The notes under the pieces are model-generated. The model was not told where the DNA came from and searched no databases. It saw only the letters and a program-made list of their open reading frames with translations. A stretch of 64,000 nt of DNA from NCBI RefSeq assembly GCF_900109515.1, contig NZ_FOBD01000016.1, forward strand, positions 62,001-126,000. Reading direction: 5' to 3'. Positions 18,142 through 26,265 of the stretch are shown in pieces; the first letter of the stretch is position 1, and every line of letters begins with the position of its first letter. The translations under genes and the position numbers were made by a program. Source of the DNA: Paenibacillus sp. OK003 (GTDB lineage Bacteria > Bacillota > Bacilli > Paenibacillales > Paenibacillaceae).

Positions 18142-19257
18142 ATGAAGGAGCGTTCAGGGGGCGTCCGTCGTCAACGGACAGCAGGCAGACGAACACCAAG
18201 GAACAGAGCCAGAACCATAGGCAGGAGGAACCTGACTAAGCCGCCGCTAAAGAGTGAAGCAGCGAGCAGGTCGGCAACGAGCAGGTCCGTATTGCATGAG
18301 GCATTCAGCGCAGGGCAACGGGCAGGACGCAAGATGTTGGGAAATGATCAATCGATTGAACAACAAGCACGTTTGGCTTGGCAGGAGCAGCAGGCTGCAA
18401 TCTCAGCGGATCTAAAGGGCTATTCTGCTGCAATGCAGGCAGGGAAAGCATTCATGCAGGGGTATGCTCAAGCTGCCGGACGTTCATTGAATATCATTCC
18501 ACTTGCCCTGAATAAACCTGCCGCTGCAGTCGTCTGTGCCTGCAATGAGGAACTTACGCTGGGGCAAGTGCTTGTACAACTGAAACGGTTACCGCTGACG
18601 GATATCGTTGTGGTATTGAATGGAACAACGGACAACAGTCTAACACAGGTGCTTGAACAGCCTGGTATTACGCTGGTCTATGAACCTGACCGGGCGGGAC
18701 ATGATGTAGGCCGCGCCTTGGGAGCCAAGATGACGGAGGCGGAGACCCTTCTCTTTGTGGATGGGGATATGGTCGTCCCGGCAGAGCAGCTCGCCCCGTT
18801 TCTGTATGCGGTCGATCGGGGAGATGACGTGGCACTGAACAATCTTTCATCGCTGTTGCCTCCATTTGCCCGCCAGGATGAAGTGAGCCGGATCAAAGCA
18901 TATCTCAACCGTGTGCTTAATCGTTCGGATCTGGGTTCCAATTCGTTGACGGCTGTACCTCATGCCCTCTCACGTAAGATGATCCAGATCGTCAAACCGG
19001 AGGCGCTGGCCGTTCCTCCCAAGGCGCAAAGTCTAGCCATTCAGCATGGATTAAAAGTGACTGCACCCAGTCAAGTGGATGTCATTCGTTCCAATCGCCT
19101 GCGTTCCACCAATACGGGCAGTGGCAACGAAGTCGCCCGATTGATCATTGGCGACCATCTGGAGGCGATTGCAGCCTGGCTGGATATGGGCGGCAATAAG
19201 TCACAAGCCCGATCCATTTCTCGTGCTGAAGTGGCCTACAGGAGGAACGCCAGATGA
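18142..19257 (+). CDS. GT2-like glycosyltransferase, paralog of the preceding gene
   Basis: A 371-residue protein. Residues 1-50 are very basic (RRQRTAGRRTPRNRARTIGRR), residues about 50-115 carry Gly-spaced helical segments (AFSAGQRAGRKML and AGKAFMQGYAQAAG), and the rest is a GT-A domain with VVCACNEELTLG, VVLNGTTDNS and the metal site FVDGDMVVP. The start ATG at 18142 follows GGAGGTGAGGAA; an upstream ATG at 18076 overlaps the previous stop but has no site. It is a tandem paralog of the upstream enzyme, sharing VPHALSRKM, and its stop overlaps the next start (ATGA), so the genes are translationally coupled. The donor and acceptor are unknown. Confidence 0.8.
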   Translation: MKERSGGVRRQRTAGRRTPRNRARTIGRRNLTKPPLKSEAASRSATSRSVLHEAFSAGQRAGRKMLGNDQSIEQQARLAWQEQQAAISADLKGYSAAMQAGKAFMQGYAQAAGRSLNIIPLALNKPAAAVVCACNEELTLGQVLVQLKRLPLTDIVVVLNGTTDNSLTQVLEQPGITLVYEPDRAGHDVGRALGAKMTEAETLLFVDGDMVVPAEQLAPFLYAVDRGDDVALNNLSSLLPPFARQDEVSRIKAYLNRVLNRSDLGSNSLTAVPHALSRKMIQIVKPEALAVPPKAQSLAIQHGLKVTAPSQVDVIRSNRLRSTNTGSGNEVARLIIGDHLEAIAAWLDMGGNKSQARSISRAEVAYRRNAR

Positions 19258-20027
19258 CACTGACGAGTATTATTATTCCGACGTACAACGGGCTGGAACT
19301 GCTGAAGCCATGTATCGATGCCATTCAAAAATATACCGATCCTCATACATCGTATGAAATCATCGTTGTGGATAATGGCTCGGTTGATGGGACGGCAGCG
19401 TATTGTGCCCAGGAACGAATTCGTTTTGTCCGGTTACCGGACAATCGGGGTTTCCCGGCGGCTTGCAATGCCGGACTCCGTGCAGCCTGTGGTGATGAGC
19501 TGTTGCTGCTGAATAATGATGTTACGGTAACCTCACGCTGGCTTGAAAATCTGCGGGCAGCCCTATACAGTGATGCAAACATTGGCATTACAGGTCCGGT
19601 GACCAACTATGCAAGTGGAATCCAGCAGGTGGAGCTTGAGTTCCGGGACATGGCACATTTTCAGGAACTGGCTGCTGCCAACAATATAGTCGACTCTTCC
19701 AGGTGGAAGGAAGTCAGACGAATTGTCGGCTTATGCATGCTCATGCGGCGAAGTGTGATGGAGGACATTGGTGTGCTTGACGAGGTCTATTCGCCAGGAC
19801 ACTATGAAGATGATGATTATTGCTACAGGGCTTGTCAGAAAGGGTACCGTTTGCTCGTATGCGGGGATGTTCTCGTACATCATCGCGGCAGCGCGAGTTT
19901 TCTGAAGACCGATCCTGTAGCGTGGAAACAGTTGCTTGAGCGCAATCGATCCATTTTTATCAACAAATGGCATGTCGATCCCCTTAAATATATTGAGACA
20001 TCCGATGAAGGAGGGAACGTGGAATGA
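19254..20027 (+). CDS. Family 2 glycosyltransferase, rhamnosyltransferase-like
   Basis: A 257-residue GT2 enzyme with the standard order TSIIIPTYNG, IIVVDNGSVDGT, the metal site LLLNNDVTV, and the catalytic-loop region YEDDDYCYRACQKGYRL followed by HHRGSASF. These are typical of WbbL-like rhamnosyl or related transferases, although the sugar cannot be read off. Unlike its upstream neighbours it has no basic leader. AGGAGGAACGCCAG precedes the ATG, which overlaps the previous stop; its own stop overlaps the next start. It is similar to the GT2 domain of the larger protein encoded at 22398. Confidence 0.88.
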   Translation: MTLTSIIIPTYNGLELLKPCIDAIQKYTDPHTSYEIIVVDNGSVDGTAAYCAQERIRFVRLPDNRGFPAACNAGLRAACGDELLLLNNDVTVTSRWLENLRAALYSDANIGITGPVTNYASGIQQVELEFRDMAHFQELAAANNIVDSSRWKEVRRIVGLCMLMRRSVMEDIGVLDEVYSPGHYEDDDYCYRACQKGYRLLVCGDVLVHHRGSASFLKTDPVAWKQLLERNRSIFINKWHVDPLKYIETSDEGGNVE

Positions 20028-20755
20028 AAGGTGTAATTCTTGCTGGCGGAACAGGAACACGACTGTATCCTCTGACCCGGCTGATTAACAAGCATCTGAT
20101 TCCAGTCGGCAAGCATCCGATGATTATGTATGGCATCGACAGACTCCGCCAGGCAGGCATTGAAGAGATATTGATAGTGATCAACAAACATTCCGCTGGG
20201 TTATATACGGAGTATTTGGGTGGCGGAGCAGATCATGGGGTCAAGCTGACGTATCGGATTCAGGAAAAGGCAGGCGGGATTGCCGAAGCATTGGATCTGG
20301 CGACATCGTTTATCCTTCCTGGAGAGAAATTCGTTGTGCTGCTGGGAGACAATCTGTTTAGCGACGATTTGAAGCCTTATGTGGATAAGTATATGCAGCA
20401 GCCTGCGGGTACAGCTCGTGTCTTGCTCAAAGAAGTGGACGATGCACGGCGGTATGGGGTGCCGGTGTTTGATCCACAGCATCCAGAGCGAATCTCATAC
20501 ATTGAGGAAAAACCGAGTGATCCGAAGACCTCTTATTGTGTTACTGGCATATATATGTATGATGACCATGTATTCAATCTTATTCAAAACATTGCGCCTT
20601 CTGCACGTGGCGAACTCGAAATTACAGACGTGAACAATCATTATGCAGCGGCTGGAGGACTGGAGTACGATATTTTGCAAAAATATTGGAGTGATGCCGG
20701 GACGTTCCAATCGCTTCAGGAAGCAGCCATCCGCATGAAGGGTCAACTGCCCTAA
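20024..20755 (+). CDS. Sugar-1-phosphate nucleotidyltransferase, short RmlA/SpsI type
   Basis: A 243-residue enzyme that would activate a sugar-1-phosphate with dTTP or UTP for the adjacent glycosyltransferases. The nucleotide-binding signature is AGGTGTRLYPLTRLINKHLIPVG, with LLGDNLFSD as the metal-binding site and YIEEKPSDPKTSY later on. It is shorter than the housekeeping RmlA (about 290 residues) and matches the size of the B. subtilis spore polysaccharide protein SpsI. GAAGGAGGGAACGTGGA precedes the ATG. No rmlB, rmlC or rmlD gene follows, so the activated sugar is either used directly or changed by enzymes encoded elsewhere. Confidence 0.88.
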   Translation: MKGVILAGGTGTRLYPLTRLINKHLIPVGKHPMIMYGIDRLRQAGIEEILIVINKHSAGLYTEYLGGGADHGVKLTYRIQEKAGGIAEALDLATSFILPGEKFVVLLGDNLFSDDLKPYVDKYMQQPAGTARVLLKEVDDARRYGVPVFDPQHPERISYIEEKPSDPKTSYCVTGIYMYDDHVFNLIQNIAPSARGELEITDVNNHYAAAGGLEYDILQKYWSDAGTFQSLQEAAIRMKGQLP

Positions 20756-20811
20756 AATATATGCGCCTGATGCTGCCGCTGTGAGGGGTCCCATGAGAGC
20801 AGAACAACCTG

Positions 20812-20843
20812 CGCCGGAGCCGGAAGAATGCTCCGGCGTTTTG
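20812..20843 (+). terminator. Probable terminator or attenuator within the glycan block
   Basis: CGCCGGAGC and GCTCCGGCG form a perfect 9-bp stem with a 9-base loop, followed by TTTTGTG. It separates the four-gene coupled unit from the GT-D gene. The short T tract suggests partial termination. Confidence 0.6.
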
Positions 20844-20886
20844 TGCAGCGGCGGCACTCCTCGTGCATGCCAAGGGAGGGAATGCC

Positions 20887-22332
20887 GTGAGAGTAGCAAA
20901 ACGCAGCGACTTGGGTAGAAAGAAGACACTGGGCAGTTATGCCGGCTCCTGGCACGGATCTGTGGGAGTGCAGCCCAAAGCAAGTTCAGATCACGAATGG
21001 GGAAACAAAGGTGCGAAGCAGGGAAGTGTGGAGCTCGCGGGAATAGAGCGCAAGCTTCTTGCAGAACCGAAAGGCAAGGCCAGCGGGCGCACCGGTAGAA
21101 GACGTGGTGGGAGCGCAGGAGCACGAGCCAAAACGGGAGCGAAAATAGCCGACAGGCGGGGCAGTGCAGGCACCCGCGTGAAAGCAGGCGAGCGTGCAGG
21201 CGTGAGCCGTGGCAGCAAAGGGGCGCGCGCCAAAAAGGGCAAGCGCGCAGTTGCAGGCCGCGGGCATGCTGCGCCGCAGGGCGGGCGGGCCGCAGGCGCC
21301 CGCGCCAAACAGCGCACGGCTGCGCAGCGTGCGCCCGGGCCAGCACCGCAAGCCAGCACGCCACAGGCGCTGCCTGCCAGCGGTGCTGGCCCCGCCCCGC
21401 CGCAAGCGACACACCGGCACGGTGGTGTCGCCCCCGCGGGGCGGAAAAGCGCTGCCGCGCATGCTGGCAGCGCAAGGGCACTGGCGCCTGCGCAGCCGGC
21501 AGCAGCGCCCGAGAGCGGCTACGCCGAGGGCTACCGCGACGGCGTGTTCGCGGGCGGGGAGGCGCTGGTGGCGCAGCACATCCCGCCCGATCATATTCTG
21601 CCTGCCGTGGCGGCGGCAGATCTGATCGAGGCGGGATTCCGCCAATATGCGCCCACCCTAACCCGGCTGGCCAGCCCTCATGAGATGGCTGGCCAGATCC
21701 AGGGAGCGCTGGATGCGCAGCGCCCCCTGTCCGTCGTTCGCCTTGGAGATGGCGAACTGCTGACTCTGGCAGCCGATACGGTGCTGCCAGGCGAGCAAGT
21801 GCGTGAGCTGGCACCGTTTCTGCCTTATGCAGGGGTGCCACGCTCCACCCCGGACATCCGCGCAGAGCTCGCGGAAGCCATTCGGGGCGCCGATTGGATC
21901 GGTGTCCCGATCTCGCGTGCGCCCACTTTTCAGGGACTGTTATTTCCAGTATTGCGGCATTTCGGCATTGACTGGTCCCGGCTGAATCTGACCAGTTCCA
22001 CGATTAACTACAGTCTGCATCAGTCAGGTCTGTTGTTACCTGTGGTACAGGGACGCCGGGTGCTGCTGATTGGAAGCCGGGCTGCAGAGCTCGGTGCGTT
22101 GTTGAACGGCCGCGGCGTCCAAGTGACAGGCATCATAGGTGCAGTGGAGGGGGTTGCGGATATCCCGAGGGTAATGCGGCAGGCTGCGGAGCATTCGTTC
22201 GACATTGCTCTTGTAGCAGCGGGAATTCCGGCCGTCATTCTGTGCCACCGAATCGCTGGTGAGCTGGGTCGGGTTGCCATAGATTTTGGACATTTGGCTG
22301 ACAAATTGGTTACAGGAGAGCTTCATCTCTAA
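20887..22332 (+). CDS. GT-D fold glycosyltransferase with long low-complexity basic N-terminus
   Basis: A 481-residue protein. Residues 1-210 are an Ala/Gly/Arg/Lys-rich low-complexity region encoded by unusually GC-rich DNA (49 of 60 bases at 21241-21300). Next comes the motif SGYAEGYRDGVFAGGEAL. Residues about 255-480 match the GT-D fold family, with SVVRLGDGELLTLA as its signature, WIGVPISRAPTF and VLLIGSRAAELG. GT-D enzymes add glucose to serine-rich adhesins in streptococci. GGGAGGG lies 6 bases before the GTG start at 20887; the ATG at 20863 overlaps that site. A 448-codon frame on the other strand is a by-product of the GC skew. Confidence 0.75.
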   Translation: MRVAKRSDLGRKKTLGSYAGSWHGSVGVQPKASSDHEWGNKGAKQGSVELAGIERKLLAEPKGKASGRTGRRRGGSAGARAKTGAKIADRRGSAGTRVKAGERAGVSRGSKGARAKKGKRAVAGRGHAAPQGGRAAGARAKQRTAAQRAPGPAPQASTPQALPASGAGPAPPQATHRHGGVAPAGRKSAAAHAGSARALAPAQPAAAPESGYAEGYRDGVFAGGEALVAQHIPPDHILPAVAAADLIEAGFRQYAPTLTRLASPHEMAGQIQGALDAQRPLSVVRLGDGELLTLAADTVLPGEQVRELAPFLPYAGVPRSTPDIRAELAEAIRGADWIGVPISRAPTFQGLLFPVLRHFGIDWSRLNLTSSTINYSLHQSGLLLPVVQGRRVLLIGSRAAELGALLNGRGVQVTGIIGAVEGVADIPRVMRQAAEHSFDIALVAAGIPAVILCHRIAGELGRVAIDFGHLADKLVTGELHL

Positions 22333-22397
22333 TGGACGGTCTGGTGCGGCGTTCATCGTACCGTGCATCCAGACGAGGGGGAAATGGAGGAAGCAAC

Positions 22398-23963
22398 ATG
22401 AGCAAGAGCACATCAGGCAGAAGTTCAACACAGCCGAATGCATCGCGATCCAAAACCGTTGTTTTGCATGCAGCTCGAAGCCGGAGTGGAGGGAAGATTA
22501 GACGCCAAGGCTCAGGTAAACGGGCAGCCAAGAACGCAAAACTGTATAAGCAGGGCTATCACCGAGGGTATGATGAAGGCGTCCGGCAGGGACAGAGTTC
22601 TTTTGGCCTCGTATTTGAAGGGGTAAGCATTATTATTCCGACGTACAACCAGCGCGAGTATGTCATGCAATGTGTGTCCAGTATCGAGAAGCATACGCCT
22701 GCCCCCTTTGAAATTATTGTTGTAGATAACGCGTCCAAGGATGGCACGGCGGATGCCATGCTCCGCAAAGGTGGCATGGTAAGGGTCGCTGCGCTGGATA
22801 AGAATCGTGGCTTTGCCGGCGGTGTCAATCATGGAATGATGATGGCGAGGGGGCGACATATCGTGGTGCTGAACAACGATACACTGGTCACCCCGGGCTG
22901 GCTGGAAAACATGATGACCTGTCTTGACAGTCATCCCGAGATGGGAGTTGTGGGTCCGGTTACGAATTACATTGGCGGAGATCAGCAGATTGAAGTCCCG
23001 TACAGGGAAGTGGAGGATATGTGGTCTTTTGCTGCCCGACATAATCGTCCGGATGCCACGAAACATCGGGAGACCGACAGGCTGGTCGGATTTTGCTGGC
23101 TGTTCTCACGGGAATTGCTGGAGCGGGTAGGTTATCTTGATGAAAGTTACGCTGTGGGCAATTTTGAAGATGACGACTGGATCATCCGGGCGAAGCTGGC
23201 GGGATACAGGCTGGCGGTAGCCGGGGATGCGTTCATACATCACTACGGAAGCGTAAGCATGAAGGCGCTGGGAGAACAGGATTATGTAACCGTGAATAAG
23301 GATAACGAACAGTTTTATACCCAAAAATGGGGAGATTCCCATGCGTTGGTTGCCGATACTTCCCGGCTCTCGCTGCATGCCGAGGTGTCGACCAGTCAGC
23401 AGGAGAACACGACGCCTCTTGGCAAGACGGACTCCCCTGACCCGCGACAGCGCATTTCCACCAAGGGCAGCAGCGATGTAATGCATAAGCTGAGACGCAG
23501 TACGGATTTTTACCCGGAGGGCTGTTTCATCTCTGATATCAAGGGCGATGTTTATCGACTGATGCGTGGACAGCGACGCAAGCTGAACATCCCCGTTCCA
23601 CGTGGGATTTCTCCCGTTCTGGTTGCGAAACCGGATGTGCTCGGCGTACCGGCAGGTGAGCCACTGGTATCTGCGAGTGAGGTACAGGGCTGGCCCTTGG
23701 AAAGAAGTCATGTTCATGCTCAACCTGATGAGAGCCACCGCGATGCGCTGAAGGAAGGCATGATTGTTGCCGCGACGAATGAGCGGGATATATGGTTCCA
23801 AATCAGTGGCGGTAAACGCAGGAGGTTTGCAACCCCTTATGCTGCGGAACGGTGGGGAGTGCAATTCGGGCATATCGTTCATGTATCTGCACACCAATTA
23901 CGTGCGATTGAAGAAGGGTGGCCCATTATAGCTCCTCCCCAGCTCTTGAACGAAGATTTGTAA
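22398..23963 (+). CDS. Family 2 glycosyltransferase with basic leader and duplicated C-terminal module
   Basis: A 521-residue protein in four parts. Residues 1-55 are basic and Ser-rich. Residues about 56-75 hold the motif YKQGYHRGYDEGVRQG. Residues about 78-330 are a GT2 domain: VSIIIPTYNQREY, IIVVDNASKDGT, metal site VVLNNDTLV, and FEDDDWIIRAKLAGYRL with IHHYGSVSM. Residues about 375-521 contain two related beta-rich units, each with a GxxRR core (LMRGQRRKLNIP and ISGGKRRRFATP), like the repeat seen in some cell-wall proteins. GGAGG lies 8 bases before the ATG at 22398; the ATG at 22332 overlaps the previous stop without a site. It ends the first glycan block. Confidence 0.82.
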   Translation: MSKSTSGRSSTQPNASRSKTVVLHAARSRSGGKIRRQGSGKRAAKNAKLYKQGYHRGYDEGVRQGQSSFGLVFEGVSIIIPTYNQREYVMQCVSSIEKHTPAPFEIIVVDNASKDGTADAMLRKGGMVRVAALDKNRGFAGGVNHGMMMARGRHIVVLNNDTLVTPGWLENMMTCLDSHPEMGVVGPVTNYIGGDQQIEVPYREVEDMWSFAARHNRPDATKHRETDRLVGFCWLFSRELLERVGYLDESYAVGNFEDDDWIIRAKLAGYRLAVAGDAFIHHYGSVSMKALGEQDYVTVNKDNEQFYTQKWGDSHALVADTSRLSLHAEVSTSQQENTTPLGKTDSPDPRQRISTKGSSDVMHKLRRSTDFYPEGCFISDIKGDVYRLMRGQRRKLNIPVPRGISPVLVAKPDVLGVPAGEPLVSASEVQGWPLERSHVHAQPDESHRDALKEGMIVAATNERDIWFQISGGKRRRFATPYAAERWGVQFGHIVHVSAHQLRAIEEGWPIIAPPQLLNEDL

Positions 23964-24274
23964 TGACCGGGTTCGGCTGCCTTGATAACTGTTTCGACAG
24001 CATGATGCGGAATGTCATGTACAGCGTATTGTAACGCGATACATCTTTCCGCATCCGAACTTTACATATATCACGAATCATGAAATGTAACGACAGGGTG
24101 ATTTAAATTTAATCTTTCTATGCTCTTATAGGTTTATTCTATTGGCAGATCCATTGACGCTTGAAGAGGTGAGGAGTACATTTATAGCCATAATTCTTAT
24201 TTAACAGATAGGAATTAATGGTCTGGGTGGTCATCCATCCTGATCTGACAATGAATCAATCAGGAGGTATGCCG
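23964..24274. other. Intergenic region without a recognised gene
   Basis: About 310 bases between the glycan block and the glutaredoxin gene. AT-rich in its middle, with an ATTTAAAT core near 24101-24110. No clear terminator, promoter or small gene was identified. Confidence 0.4.
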
Positions 24275-24550
24275 ATGTCTTCTACATCGAAAAAAGTAGT
24301 GCTCTGGAGCAAAACAGGCTGTCATTTCTGCGGGGAGGTTAAGGCATTCCTAACGGCACGCAACCAGCCTTTTGAGAACATCGAAGTGCAAGGCAATGAT
24401 GTGCTTAGGGACGTGCTTGAAGCCAAATATGGCATTCGACATGTACCTGTCATTGAGGTGGGTGGAGACGGCAAGTATGAAGCATTGCTGGAGCCCGATC
24501 TGGAGAAACTGGCGGAACTTCTCGCCCAGCCTGATGAAGCAGCAGTCTGA
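24275..24550 (+). CDS. Glutaredoxin-family thiol-disulfide protein
   Basis: A 91-residue thioredoxin-fold protein. The redox motif is CHFC at residues 16-19 (LWSKTGCHFCGEVK), the cis-proline region is RHVPVIEV, and the helix ends with a Gly-Asp-rich turn and LEPDLEKLAELL. Glutaredoxin-like proteins reduce mixed disulfides using glutathione or bacillithiol. AGGAGGT lies 6 bases before the ATG at 24275; an ATG four bases inside the site is too close. It sits before the organosulfur operon and shares its redox theme, but a separate promoter stands between them, so co-regulation is only possible. Confidence 0.85.
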   Translation: MSSTSKKVVLWSKTGCHFCGEVKAFLTARNQPFENIEVQGNDVLRDVLEAKYGIRHVPVIEVGGDGKYEALLEPDLEKLAELLAQPDEAAV

Positions 24551-24669
24551 CCGGACGTGGCGGATCTCTTGATAAAGCAGTTTCCGGCTGCTAAAGGCTG
24601 ACATATCAGTGTGCAGCAGTCGGGGACTTTTATAAGCTCTAATCCATCCTCTTATTCAGATATCCAATC

Positions 24670-24729
24670 CTTATATAGAAAAGTTCTATAAGCAACGCTG
24701 TTGACCGATGTGCGGGGCAGTGATAAGAT
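24670..24729 (+). promoter_or_regulatory. Promoter and LysR-type operator of the sulfur operon
   Basis: TTGACC (24701-24706) and TAAGAT (24724-24729) are 17 bp apart. Just upstream, CTTATATAGAA (24670-24680) and TTCTATAAG (24684-24692) form an interrupted palindrome in the position where a LysR-type activator binds. The LysR gene at 30663 is the likely regulator. The remaining bases back to 24551 hold nothing recognised. Confidence 0.5.
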
Positions 24730-24851
24730 TTGTGGAATTAAAGCTGACCAAACTCATAGGAATAGTTAACTTTTGAATTTTCTTCATTCGTAATCCATAT
24801 CAGATCGGACTTTAGAAATTTCTTGATATATCCTAATCCAAGGAAGGCGGA

Positions 24852-26198
24852 ATGGTTATGACGGCTCAACGCAGTTTGAAATTTGGAGCGATTGTCCACG
24901 GTGTCGGAGGCAGCATGACGACTTGGAGACACCCGGAGATTCAATCGGATGCCAGTGTGAATTTTGAATTTTACAAACGCCAAACGTTGAAGGCAGAAGA
25001 AGGCAAATTCGATCTCGTTTTTATCGCTGACGGTCTTTATATTACCGAGAAATCCATACCTCACTTCTTGAATCGATTTGAGCCCATCAGCTTGTTGTCC
25101 GCCCTGGCCGCCATTACGTCACGAATCGGTCTGGTTGGAACACTTTCCACCTCCTATAGTGATCCATTCACAGTTGCCAGACAGTTCGGTTCCCTTGATC
25201 TGATCAGTAATGGCCGCGCTGGTTGGAACGTGGTTACGTCCCCGCTTGAAGGTTCAGCCAAAAACTACAGTAAAAGCAACCATCCTACCCACCCGGAACG
25301 TTACCGGATTGCAACTGAATATTTGCAAGTGACCAAAGGCTTGTGGGATTCGTGGGAAGACGATGCCTTTATAAGAGACAAAGAAAGCGGCGTTTTCTTC
25401 GATCCATCCAAGCTGCACACACTCAATCATGAAGGAGAGTTCTTCTCCGTACAGGGCCCACTTAACATTGCACGTTCAAAGCAGGGACAGCCGGTTATTT
25501 TCCAGGCAGGTTCTTCTGAAGATGGCAAGACCCTCGCTGCCAAAGAAGCGGATGCTGTTTTCACAGGACATGATTCAATTGAGGATGCACAGGCCTTCTA
25601 CAAAGATGTCAAAACCCGCGCAACAACCTATGGACGTTCCACACAGGATATCGTCATTTTGCCAGGGATCAATCCAATTATCGGACGGACAGAAGAGGAA
25701 GCAGAACAGAAATATCAGGAGATTGCCAGCCTGGTCACTATCGATAAAGCGCTGGATTACCTGGGACGTTTCTTCGAGCATCATGACTTCTCCCAGTATC
25801 CGCTGGATGAACCATTCCCTGAATTAAATGGCATTGGCAGCAACAGCTTCCGCAGTGGTACGGACAAAATCAAGCGGGATGCCAAAGAGCAAGGGTTGAC
25901 GCTGCGTGAAGTAGCCCTGCGGGCAGCTACACCGAAGAGCAAATTCCTTGGCACACCGGAGAAGGTGGCTGACAAGATCCAGGAATGGTTCGAAGCCGAA
26001 GCGGCGGATGGATTCATTATTCATTCCGAACTGCCAAGTGGATTGGCCGATTTCGTGGAACTGGTTGTTCCGATTCTGCAAGAGCGCGGCATCTATCGCA
26101 CCGAATATGAGCATGACACATTGCGTGGCAATCTCGGTGTGCAAATTCCGGTGAATCGTTACACGGCTGCCCGGGAGCAAGTGGGAACCGAGGCTTAA
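24852..26198 (+). CDS. LLM-class flavin-dependent monooxygenase, NtaA/SnaA/DszA group
   Basis: A 448-residue bacterial-luciferase-like enzyme. Residues run FGAIVHGVGGSMTTWRHPE, then LVFIADG, RIGLVGTLSTSYSDPFTVARQFGSLDLISNGRAGWNVVTS and NHPTHPERYRIATEYL, the order seen in the NtaA/SnaA/DszA/MoxC group. These use FMNH2 from a separate reductase to oxidise organosulfur, amine or chelator substrates. A reductase gene is encoded in the same operon at 29879, and a Dpp-type transporter follows, so uptake and oxygenation of a sulfur-containing compound is likely. AGGAAGG precedes the ATG at 24852; a second in-frame ATG at 24858 is also possible. Confidence 0.85.
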   Translation: MVMTAQRSLKFGAIVHGVGGSMTTWRHPEIQSDASVNFEFYKRQTLKAEEGKFDLVFIADGLYITEKSIPHFLNRFEPISLLSALAAITSRIGLVGTLSTSYSDPFTVARQFGSLDLISNGRAGWNVVTSPLEGSAKNYSKSNHPTHPERYRIATEYLQVTKGLWDSWEDDAFIRDKESGVFFDPSKLHTLNHEGEFFSVQGPLNIARSKQGQPVIFQAGSSEDGKTLAAKEADAVFTGHDSIEDAQAFYKDVKTRATTYGRSTQDIVILPGINPIIGRTEEEAEQKYQEIASLVTIDKALDYLGRFFEHHDFSQYPLDEPFPELNGIGSNSFRSGTDKIKRDAKEQGLTLREVALRAATPKSKFLGTPEKVADKIQEWFEAEAADGFIIHSELPSGLADFVELVVPILQERGIYRTEYEHDTLRGNLGVQIPVNRYTAAREQVGTEA

Positions 26199-26265
26199 GA
26201 AACTGGAGACTGAAAATCGGCACAAATGAATCAATGACACCTGTATACACAGAGGGGGAAGCTAT

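Noticed and set aside
20495..21841. 448-codon open frame on the minus strand
   Set aside because: It lies opposite the GT-D gene and the end of the nucleotidyltransferase gene; its length follows from GC-rich DNA with few stops. The product is Pro/Arg/Ala-rich with no fold features, and no ribosome site precedes it.
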